Assembly: GCA_018350325.1 (NCBI GenBank)
Contig: JAEVLN010000006.1
Coordinates: 953,193 to 1,017,192, forward strand
Length of the DNA stretch: 64,000 bases
Source: Globodera rostochiensis
Taxonomy: Eukaryota; Nematoda; Chromadorea; Rhabditida; Heteroderidae
Reading direction: 5' to 3'
Shown: positions 35,035 through 44,320 of the stretch, piece after piece
Numbering within the stretch: position 1 is the stretch's first letter
Layout: every line of letters begins with the position of its first letter
Made by a program: the position numbers and the translations under genes
The notes under the pieces: generated by a model
Database searches by the model: none
Told to the model about the DNA's origin: nothing
The model's input: only the letters and a program-made list of their open reading frames with translations

Positions 35035-35958
35035 TTACGAGCAGTCCGTGTTGACAGAAGTGTTTATTTAAAATGCATTTTGGCACCCAAAAATATAAAA
35101 CAAATTAATGCCTTTGCAATAATAAATAATTAAATCAAATATTTTACGATATTCAAAACCATCCACTGGTTTATATGCCCCATAATCGGGTTCAATTTGG
35201 GCGCCGTAAGAATGAATTAATTTTAAAATTTGTCGATTTTTAACAAAGCAAAAAAAATTAATTCTTTACATAAAGCAATTAATATGAATGAAACAACAAC
35301 AAAAAAACATTTGTCGCCAACCAACAAAATGTCTAATAAAAAAGTGCAGTCTCTCGAATCATTTTGAGTCATTTTAGCATTGGCCTTTAATAAAAAAAAT
35401 GCACAAGTCCGAATTACGTGCACTGGTTGGTGATGATTCATTTTTGGTTTGTCATTTATTTCCCATGTTTACTACATATACATAATTCAATAATTTAACA
35501 TTTTTTTTCAAATGCCTTCTGCCCTTTCCCGCTTTGTAATTTTGTTATATTTTTTAATTATTTAAATCAAATTACTAATTATTTGGGTACGGATAATATT
35601 GAAAAATGAATATTTTGTATACTTTGAAGAATACGGCCCTAAAAGAGCCTTTTTTTTGTTGGTCGGAATTTTTTCCGTTACGTAAAAATGCATATTTTGG
35701 TGGTTGGTGCAATTTCAATATTTAAAGTCTAAAAATTTCAACATTTTATTTATTATTTATTAGGTAACAAAATTTCATGAATTGGAAATTGAAATCATGA
35801 CTGTTAGCGAAACTTTCTGTTTTTACATATTTTTGGGAAGGGTGGCAATTTTGTTAAAAAAGCAATTTGAAAATATGGTTAATAGAGAATCCAAAAAATT
35901 TTGCTGCAGGGTAAATTGTGATAAATTCTAAAAATTCGATCCTAAATGATCAAAGTGA
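35035..35958. other. AT-rich intergenic DNA between two minus-strand genes
   Basis: No supported exon, RNA or repeat was seen. The region should hold the promoter of the tyrosinase gene (upstream of 35034) and the 3' end of the kinase gene. Confidence 0.5.
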
Positions 35959-38900
35959 TCACTCGGTATTTTGTGTCACATTTTGATACGTTGTTGCACA
36001 ATGTTTGACACTTTCGGACATTTGTTGCGATTCGTTGACAATCGCCTGGCGCTTCTTTCGAACTTTGTCCATCATTTTACGCATTTGTTCCCATTTTTGC
36101 GTGCAATTTTCACGGACACACAAACGTTTTTTCTCAGTGATCATTTCGGCCAGCTTTTTAAATGTAATTTTGTTGAATATTATGCCTGTCCATGCATAGC
36201 TCCAGCTCATCTCGGCCGGATAGCATTTCAAATCCAAATAGTCCAGTACGCCCTCTGCCGTCATCCGTTTTTGGGGTACAATGTGCAACAAATTCTGAAC
36301 TATTAGCCGTTACAATTTGACTATTTTTATCAATAAAAATGTATTAAAAGATAGGCAAAATGGTAGCCCCGGGGGCGGCAATCGACCTAAGGCAAAATGG
36401 TAGCCCCGGGGGCGGGAATCGAACCCACAATTCTCGGCTTCGGTGATCATTGTGCTTCACAACCAAGCCAATGAATGGGCCCCTTGCCCCCTGAGGACGT
36501 TCTAACCGTCCATCTAGCTGGGACACTTTTTGCTTCCTTACAATGTCGTTAATTTAGATTGGGAGCATTAAATCATTTAAAGTAAAATGTAAGAGCAACT
36601 TGGTGCGGGTCTATTTTTTCTGATTACAAACAAACGAATAAGATTTTTTTGTTGTTTTTAGTTTTTTGTTCGCAATTCGGCGACGCCTCAGATTAATTTG
36701 TATCATTTTTACTTTTTGTATATAAAATGATTCAGACCGTTAATAGCACAGCAAGTCGGGTACTTTTAATCCAAAATTTAAAAATGCGTTTGATTCCCTC
36801 TGCCGATGAATTTAACCAGCGCAAATCGTAGACAAATTTCTTTGGAATTAACAATTTTGCATTAAGATTGATTGATCTTCCACTGTAGATGGCCAGAGCT
36901 TGTAACAGTTTTAATGTAATGTTCAACTTAATATTTTATGAAATATATTTACAAAGTAAAAAACAATTAAAGAGACAAAAAAAATTTTTTTACTTATTTT
37001 ACCCGAAAATTCTCTGTGCTTTCGTTTAACTGCTGCGCCTTTCTTTCGCTTTTTACCAAAAGAATTTCATAAATCATTATTCCCAATGACCAAATGTCTG
37101 CTTTTGATGAGGTCTAAAGATCAGAGCACCAATTCAAAAAATGAAATTATAAAGTACAAATCAATCACACATTGTGAATTATAATATTTTCAAAAAAGAT
37201 TTTGATAGTGTTTTTGTTATAAAAACAACATTCCTAGGCAATCCGGGCTTGCTGAATCCGAATCAGAGGTCAAAATGATTTTACTTTTAGTCCCGGTTTT
37301 GGATTTTTCAAAAATCCTGGTCCCGCCGTCCAACTCTAATTGTGGGGGGGGGGGGCTCATATTTGAACCTGTCTTTTTCTAATTAGATGAAGCTTTAGCA
37401 TAATTTTAACGTCAGAATTGGATTCAGCGTGCTTTTGAATAAATGCAAAAAGGCTCAATAAACATTACTAAAAATCTTCCTGCTGCTGAATGTTTTTTTT
37501 AAATCAAAGAAAAAAAACAAATTTATTACGTCGTACCCCATGCAGCATTCGGTAACTTTCGGGACTGGAATACATCGGTGAAGCCAGCCGCATTTTGGGT
37601 ATTTTTCGATAGTCGGCCCGCTTACGGCGTTCCAATCGACGGCGCCACAACAGCCAGCCAACCTTTTCGGGAAATTGTTCCGCTCCATCAAAATCAATAA
37701 GTTTAAGCCGCTCCCCCTCCTCCTCCCCCTCCTCCTCCTCTTTGTCCTCCGCCGCCGTCTCAGTGCCACCACTTGGGACGAACAAAAAGTTTTGCGGCTT
37801 CACATCCAAATGCATGCCAACTGTCAAAGGTGCCAAAAAAAAATTACTTTTTTCTAGAACTCATCGATACTGGGACCACTAATTCAAAAAGTCCTAGAGT
37901 GAACTTGCTGAATAAAAATTTTAAGCAATTCGATTTTACGCTCGTATGAACCCGGTTTTTGGAAAACCTATTTTGGCATTTTTTTTTATATCAACATTTT
38001 TCGATCCTAAAAATCTATTATGATGTTTTCTTATTATTACAGAAATTTATTTTGGTTCTAAAAAATATAAAAATTAAAATTATGTAAATATTTTCAGAAA
38101 CTATAGGTACACCCTCTAATTGTAGCATTCCCCTCGAGGTGGGGGGAGGTTCAAAAATAAAGCTCCGGAGCTTCTAATAGAGGAAATACGGTATATAAAA
38201 AATATAATTTTCATTTTCTTAAATAAATTTTGTAAAAAATAAATGTTTCTTTTTATTTTTCAGTTGTTTAATTGGCGAACCCTGATGCATTTCCTTGATT
38301 GGCTCCACAATTTGTCGAATCATCGCCTCAATTCCTGGCAAATTGTCGCTGTTATATAAGCGATGATCAAATCCATCGCTACCCTTTTCCATTATTATTA
38401 GTGCCCGTTTTGGCCTTCTTTTTGGGCTGCCGATTATTATTCCACTGTAACAATTTAATTGTATTAATTTATTAATAAATATCATTAAAAAAATATTTGT
38501 AAAACTGAAAGATACAAATTATACTTATTAAATTGTAAAATTTAGAATTTCTTTCTTTTTAAATAAATATCTAATTAAAGTAATTTGTAAAACAAATGCC
38601 TCACAAATCGTAAATTTTTAGAAGATGCCTTTTCTTCGCGTCGTCCAATTTTTCAATTTTGTTCAACACTTTTGCCGAATTACGGAAGCCTTTGCTCGAA
38701 ATATTTCCCCGACCATCCAATTCGATTTCTTTCACCGCTAAACACCGATTTTCCGGAATTCCAAGCGCTTCTCCATTTTTTACGAAAGCAACAAAAACCT
38801 TTAAAAATTTATTTAAATTTAATCTGGTTTCTATAATTTAGGGTAAATTTATTGTTTGGAAATTATATTTTATTTGCATTGGAACCTTCCACATTTCCTC

Positions 38901-39394
38901 ATAATATCCAACCATCATAAATTTTTGACATTCTCTCAACTCATTATATGATAATGATATACCCTCTATATGTATTTGTTTATTAAATTTAAATTAAATT
39001 GATTAATTATTATAAACTGTCTGAAACTCTTAATTTTCAACAATTTAAATTTTAAAAAACCTTTCCAAACCCGCCTTTTCCCAATTCATCGTCTTTTTGT
39101 ATTAAAAGTTTCTTCAATGTTCTATCCTTCAGTGATTTGTATGACAAACTTTTGAATTTTGATGAATTTTCAAAATCCTCACAAAGTTCTGTAAATTTAC
39201 ATATATTTCTATTAATGTCTTTTTTTAATTTTACCATTTACAGAAGGAATTTGTCTTTGATTACTATTTGAAATTATTCGATTTGTTGCTTTGCTTTCAT
39301 CAATTTGACGTAACTGTTTTGCTCCAACAAATTTGTTGAAAAATAATGAGCCTATGAAACTGGTCAAAAATTTAACAGTTAAATTTGTTGGCAT
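35959..39394 (-). CDS. Protein kinase with possible signal peptide (8 exons, 514 aa)
   Basis: Exons 39235-39394, 39061-39188, 38605-38798, 38281-38444, 37537-37820, 37003-37113, 36764-36926 and 35959-36299 sum to 1545 bases. A TTCTAACAG acceptor lies six bases before the ATG, consistent with spliced-leader trans-splicing. The first 25 residues (NLTVKFLTSFIGSLFFNKFVGA) look like a signal peptide or anchor. Kinase landmarks: Gly loop GKGGFG (about 90-95), Lys119 in LAVKEIEL, catalytic HLDVKPQN with Asp221, metal-binding LIDFDG with Asp258 (DFD in place of DFG), SSPES, DIWSLGIMIYEIL, and the final PQKRMTAEGVLDYL. An acidic Glu-rich insert sits between the catalytic and DFD loops. A Lys-rich coiled tail of about 80 residues follows the domain. 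Catalytic residues are intact. The family was not assigned. A secreted kinase is possible if the signal peptide is real. Confidence 0.82.
36345..36535 (-). repeat. tRNA-derived SINE, related to 11524-11700
   Basis: It has the same head (GGACGGTTAGAACGTCC, GGGGGCAAGG) and tail (GGGCTACCATTTTGCCT) as the 11.5-kb copies, but a different tRNA-like body: A box TTGGCTTGGTTGTGAAG, B box GGTTCGATTCCC. The tail segment is partly duplicated (36352-36390 and 36391-36415). It lies in the intron between kinase exons 7 and 8. Confidence 0.65.
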
Positions 39395-40027
39395 TCTTTC
39401 TGTTAGAAATAATAATATTTATGTATTAGCAAATAAATAAAATACAAAAAATGTTTGATATTGATTTTTTTAATTCTTTTTTATGGTTAACATTCGTCAT
39501 CGGTCTGTCATCTTCTGTTGTGTGCTCAAATTTATATTATATATTGTTTTGAAATACGAATATTTTTCTAATTAGAGTGCTTTTCCATTAAACTCAATAA
39601 AGACAAAAAACTCAAAGTACCGCAAAAAGATCGTTTCAATTTACAAAAAAATAAAAATTTTATTTTTTTCATAACGCACTCCTAATTCGAGAATTTAGCA
39701 TAGGTATAGCGCGGATGGTTTTTAGAAGTTTACTTTTTATTCTTGTTGGTGTTGATTCAAGTTTCAGTCACTGGTTTATTATTTAATTGTTTTATAATTT
39801 TTTATATTACCTAAATTATAAATTTTTATTTTTGTGTCGATAAATAATCAGAATTTTAACAGTAAAAATCGGTTATATGGACTAAAAAGCGTTTGGATTC
39901 CGCGGGTAGACTATAAACTTTCTTTATTACACAACCAACAACCAATTCCTGTTCATCTCCAAGTAACGAAGTGAATTTTTTTTCAAAATTATTAATTTTA
40001 ATTTTTTCAAAATTTGAATATCTTCAC

Positions 40028-40868
40028 TAGAGACCGGTCGAGACGAGATCTCGTCTCGAAATCTCGAAAAATCTCGACGAGATTCTCGAGAAATCTCGTC
40101 TCGACATCTCGTCTCGAATAAAACTGAATTTTCGAGATTTTTCGAGATCCGAGATTTTTTCGAGAATCTCGTCTCGAGTCTCGCTCGAAAGAAGCTCGAG
40201 ATTCTCGATCTCGACTCCAAAAATTTTTCATAAAAACAATGCTTTTCTTAACAAAGATTTCCAATTTTTGTAAAAAATTCCCCCGGCGACGCCTGTCGGC
40301 ACCGCCGGACATACTCCATTTTGGCTGCAAATCTCTTAACAAATTGAGTTAAAAATTCAAAATGTTCTCGGCGGCGCCTATCGGTCTCACTCCCAAAAGT
40401 GAATAAAAATTCTCAAAAACTATTTTTGAAAAATTTCATAAAAATTCTAACAATTTTCTCGCTGGCTCTTTCATACCCCACTAATAGGTCAAGCCCAGCG
40501 CGGCAGACAGCACATGGTCAGACACTAAGACCCTCACCATTGAATTTTCTTTTGATTTTCAAAACCTTGGAACACAGGCTAACACTTACTCCGTGACCAA
40601 GTTTTGCAGACATGCTTCTAGTGCTCCCTTCTTACCCCTACAAAATTTGGTGGAGTTTCTGAGAATTTTGAAAAAAAAAATTATATTTGCATCAAAATCT
40701 CGAATCTCGACTGTTCCGGGTCGAGATTTTCGAGATCCGAGATTTTTTCGAGAATCTCGTCTCGACATCTCGTCTCGACTAAAATGAGCTTCACGAGATT
40801 TTTCGAGATCCGAGATTTTTTCGAGAATCTCGTCTCGAGTCTCGCTCGAAGCTCAAGTCCGGTCTCTA
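40028..40868. mobile_element. hAT-like element, TCTCGAGA words, 8-bp duplication ATCTTCAC
   Basis: Ends TAGAGACCGG and CCGGTCTCTA are perfect inverted copies flanked on both sides by ATCTTCAC. Both sub-terminal zones are dense in GAGATTTTTCGAGATCC and GTCTCGACATCTCG words. The centre contains a GC-rich hairpin (about 40281-40310) and a second half hairpin (40368-40383). No transposase is present. Confidence 0.88.
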
Positions 40869-41663
40869 ATCTTCACTGTGTCCGTCTATCTTCAACAAAT
40901 TTGGTACATTTGCTGAGGCCTATTTAAATTTCCGACGTATCGCCGTTAAGATGTCATATGTGTAAAAAACTGTCTAAATACGATATCCTAAAATTAAGTT
41001 TCAATTAATTTCAACGATACGACATCGGAGGTTAATAAATAAAATGAGTACTTTCCTGTTTTGCGACCCCCTCATCAAATCTGCTGAAAAACATCATATT
41101 TGGGGTTTTCAAGGGTGCTGATCAGGGGTGCTCGTAACCATCAAAAAAAATTCGTAATAAGTAATCCGTAATTAGTAAAAGGCAAAAAAAATTCGTAATA
41201 AGTAATCCGTAATTAGTAAAAGGCAAAAAAAATTCGTAAAAAGTAATCCGTAATTCGTAAAAGCCAAAAAAATTCGTAAAAAGTAATCCGTAATTCGTAA
41301 AAGGCAAAAAAAATTCGTAAAAAGTAATCCGTAATTCGTAACAGCCAAAACGCCGTAAAAAGTAAGTAATTCGTAATTCGTAACTCGTAATTCTCAAATT
41401 TTTTTTAATACATCGAATCTCAAAATTTACTTCATATCATTAATCAAAATTATAAAGTAGGATATTGTGGTGACAAAAGACTAAGTTTTCGGGCAACATT
41501 TCGTTCTCAGGTCGGTAACCATCAATCCGGCAGTCAGATGGGAGGGGTCGGCGGTGTGAAATTGCCAATATTTCTTATATTTTGGGAATTTTTCCAAATT
41601 TTTGAAAAATCAGAAAACCTGGTACATAAGGTACTATGGCCACCCTGGCCACACCCCCGAAAT

Positions 41664-41980
41664 CTATATATAAAAAGTTGAATGTGTGTTTGTTTGTTTG
41701 TTTGTCCTGACGTGGTTGGGGAGTTGAATTAGCGGGGAAATTTCGCGTAAAAATAAATGTTTGAATTTCAGTACTGAAAATGGATTAAGGAGTGAAGAAG
41801 GTTAGACGAGAGAAGCGAAAGAAATAGTGTGGCAAGTGAAGAGACTTTTGCCGAATGAAACAGAGATTGGGAATTCGTAAAGAAAAAATAAGTTGGTCAG
41901 CCAGTCGATTCTGTTGTTTAGTGGATAAACACGTTGCCTTACTTGGTGAATGTGTCGGTTCGATTCCCGAATGTAAAACT
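41664..41980 (+). mobile_element. Helitron-like start and tRNA-like sequence
   Basis: TCTATATATAAAAAG followed by GTGTTTGTTTGTTTGTTTG resembles the 5' ends of many animal Helitrons. At 41890-41970 an A-box-like TTGTTTAGTGGATAAACACG and a B box GGTTCGATTCCC occur at tRNA spacing. Whether these are one unit or two is unclear. Confidence 0.35.
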
Positions 41981-42002
41981 ATGTTTTCAATACATTTAAC
42001 TA

Positions 42003-42376
42003 GAAGAGCTCTCGCAAAATGTCATATCGCCAAATGCCCCTATTCAAAACGTCTTGCCGTGTTCAAACTTGAGTCCCTGGCGTTCCGTCGTCTCGTTAAC
42101 GACTTATGTTTAATTCACAAAATATGTCACAATCACACACACATCAACCCCACAGATATTCTCAAATTCTCTGACCGTCCTAGTCGTAAACATCCATTCC
42201 AAATTTACAAAAATAAAAAGTCCCCCATCACCTCCAATCTCTTCGTTAATCGGTGTATTAATAGATGGAATTGTCTCCCTCGCGATTTGGTATCTATAAC
42301 GCACCCCCAAATTTTCAAACCCAAACTCGCTCTCTTTCTTAAAAGCTTCCCCGATCCAAACTCTCCTCTGCCCTAA
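42003..42376 (+). pseudogene. LINE reverse-transcriptase C-terminal fragment
   Basis: A stretch of about 120 residues has the layout common at the C-terminus of CR1/Jockey-type LINE proteins: RLAVFKLESLAFRRLVNDL, then DRPSRKHPFQIYKNK, then NRCINRWNCLPRDLVSITHP and FKPKLALFLKS before a stop. It lacks the catalytic part of the polymerase, so it is a 5'-truncated copy. The open frame extends upstream through the tRNA-like segment, probably by chance. Confidence 0.6.
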
Positions 42377-42442
42377 CAAAAATCCCAAACTCCCAAACGA
42401 TTGTTGACACATTTTTACGTAAACCGCCCTCCATGTCCATAA

Positions 42443-42698
42443 ACCCAACTCATCCATGTCCAACTCCATGGAGCATAACTTGCTTCAACCTTAGTATTAA
42501 CGCCATTCGATAGATCTCGAAGAGTTGAAGCTAACATCAAGTTTGCAATTAGACAATTCGCAAAGCTTTAACTTGATGTTAGCTTCAACTTTTCGAGATC
42601 TATCGAATGGCGTTACTTTCTAAATCGGTTAAGGTTGAAGCAAGTTATGCTCCATGGATGAGTTGGACATGGATGAGATGGGTATGGATGAGTTGGGT
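42443..42698. repeat. 256-bp near-perfect hairpin element
   Basis: Arms AACCCAACTCATCCATGTCC, CCATGGAGCATAACTTGC and CGCCATTCGATAGATCTCG recur inverted on the right side. The inner arms TTGAAGCTAACATCAAGTT and AACTTGATGTTAGCTTCAA surround a loop of about 25 bases with an AAAGCTTTAA motif like that of the 25078 hairpin. Confidence 0.75.
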
Positions 42699-43023
42699 GG
42701 GACCCCAATTTTCTTGACAAATACCGTTAAATCTGTTAACAAATTGAGTCAAAATTCAAAATTTTCTCGGCGGCGCCTATCGGCACCGCCGACCCTCCCT
42801 CCGCCCCAAAAAACAGAAAATTACGAAAAAATTACGAATTTTTTGCAAAATTCGTAATAAGTAATCCGTAATTCGTAAAAGGCAAAAAAATTCGTAAAAA
42901 GTAATCCGTAATTCGTAAAAGGCAAAAAAAATTCGTAAAAAGTAATCCGTAATTCTTAACAGCCAAAACGCCGTAAAAGTAAGTAATTCGTAATTCGTAA
43001 TTACGAGCACCCCTGGTGCTGAT

Positions 43024-44308
43024 CACGAATCCGGCAATATTTTTAAGATCTGACAACATCTAAGATTTTGAAAATCTATGATTTTTATTTATTTTTTCAG
43101 CAGATTTGGTGATGGGGTCGCAAAACAGGAAAGTACCATAAAATGTATTAAGGGAATGGTTGATAAAAATTTTGCTTAAATATTCTTTAAAAGGATTTGA
43201 TCGAAAATTAATTTGTCTGTGAAGGATTTACAGTAATACTTTTTAAAATTTATATGATGTGAAAACATATATGTGTGGGTGTCAAACAAACAAAAAATTG
43301 TGTGTTTACATGACGTCGTCGTACTTACGACGAGTCAAGTAAATTTTAAAACAGAATTTGTACGACGTCGTCCATTTTTTCCACAATTTTTAATTGAAAC
43401 AGCCAATTTACATGATGTGTGTGTGATATGTACGGCGTCGCATCGGCGATCAATGACGTCTTATCGGAGTTATGACGGAAATTGAACTAGGCGGCCGCTA
43501 TGCTGTCCAGCACGCCGTACAAAGTGAGAACACTCGCCGCGTTCAACAAAAGCATTTGATGGAGCGAATCGATAAAAATTTACTGACCAATTCATAAAAC
43601 GCCCCTGGCAACTGTGAAATTCTAGGGTTGGATGGGACTGGTTCCGGGACGCGATTTCCCGGTTTTTTCAGCAACAATAAGTTTGATCGGAATTAATATG
43701 CTCGCAAAATGAATTCTTGTGCAAGAATCTTTCGTTGAATGATTTTTTGAAAATTTAACTTCACCCGAAAATGAATATAAAATCGTCATTTTTAAAATAT
43801 TACATTTATTACCTATTCACATAAAAATTGAAAAAAACGATTTTAATTGTTCTTAATTTTGGCCAAAAATTCAGTTAATTAAATTTATATAATGCCTAAA
43901 TTTTAGACTAAATAAGTTCAAAGAGTATGACGTCATTCAATAATTTATTTGTTTAATTTTTACCGATTTTTGGGACTTCGCCACAGAAAATTAATTGTAA
44001 TTGACGTCTTCAAGACCGCGTTTTACCCAATAAATCAAATCAACAACTTTACTCTTGCATTCAAATTTTAGGCAATTTATGTGACAAACATTTATTTTTT
44101 TCGAATATCTTCAGACTCAAATAGGTCACAAACAAATAAATAAGTAATTTAAAGCCGCGCATTCATTGAGTCTTTGTTTTTTAATTTGGCTAAATTTGCA
44201 TTTTTTAATTTTTTTAAAATAATTTGAATTAGTTAATAGATTTTTTAAAATTAATAAGAATCATGGATTTTAGTGGGTTAAAATATTGTTTAATTCTTTA
44301 TTAATTTT
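43024..44308. other. AT-rich DNA, no gene supported
   Basis: Contains GACGTCGT-type words at 43310-43460 and otherwise A/T runs. No exon-like segment was found. It includes the likely promoter region of the TauE/SafE gene. Confidence 0.5.
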
Positions 44309-44310
44309 AG
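44309..44310 (+). promoter_or_regulatory. candidate spliced-leader acceptor of the TauE/SafE gene
   Basis: TTAATTTTAG ends ten bases before the ATG at 44321 with no possible 5' exon close by. This is the usual position of nematode trans-splice acceptors. Similar sites precede the kinase ATG (39400) and the F-box-like ATG (53240). Confidence 0.4.
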
Positions 44311-44320
44311 AATATTAATT

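Larger units (their letters stand above)
41123..43015. mobile_element. hAT-like element (1.9 kb), 8-bp duplication GTGCTGAT, with nested insertions
   Basis: Ends CAGGGGTGCTCGTAA and TTACGAGCACCCCTG are perfect inverted copies flanked by GTGCTGAT on both sides. Sub-terminal arrays of AAAAAGTAATCCGTAATTCG occur at 41140-41390 and 42835-42995. The interior carries, in order, a Helitron-like or SINE-like segment, a LINE fragment, a 256-bp hairpin and a GC-rich hairpin. Confidence 0.88.

Noticed and set aside
41122..43010. open frames reading YELRITFYEF
   Set aside because: These translate the GTAATCCGTAATTCG sub-terminal repeats of the hAT-like element.
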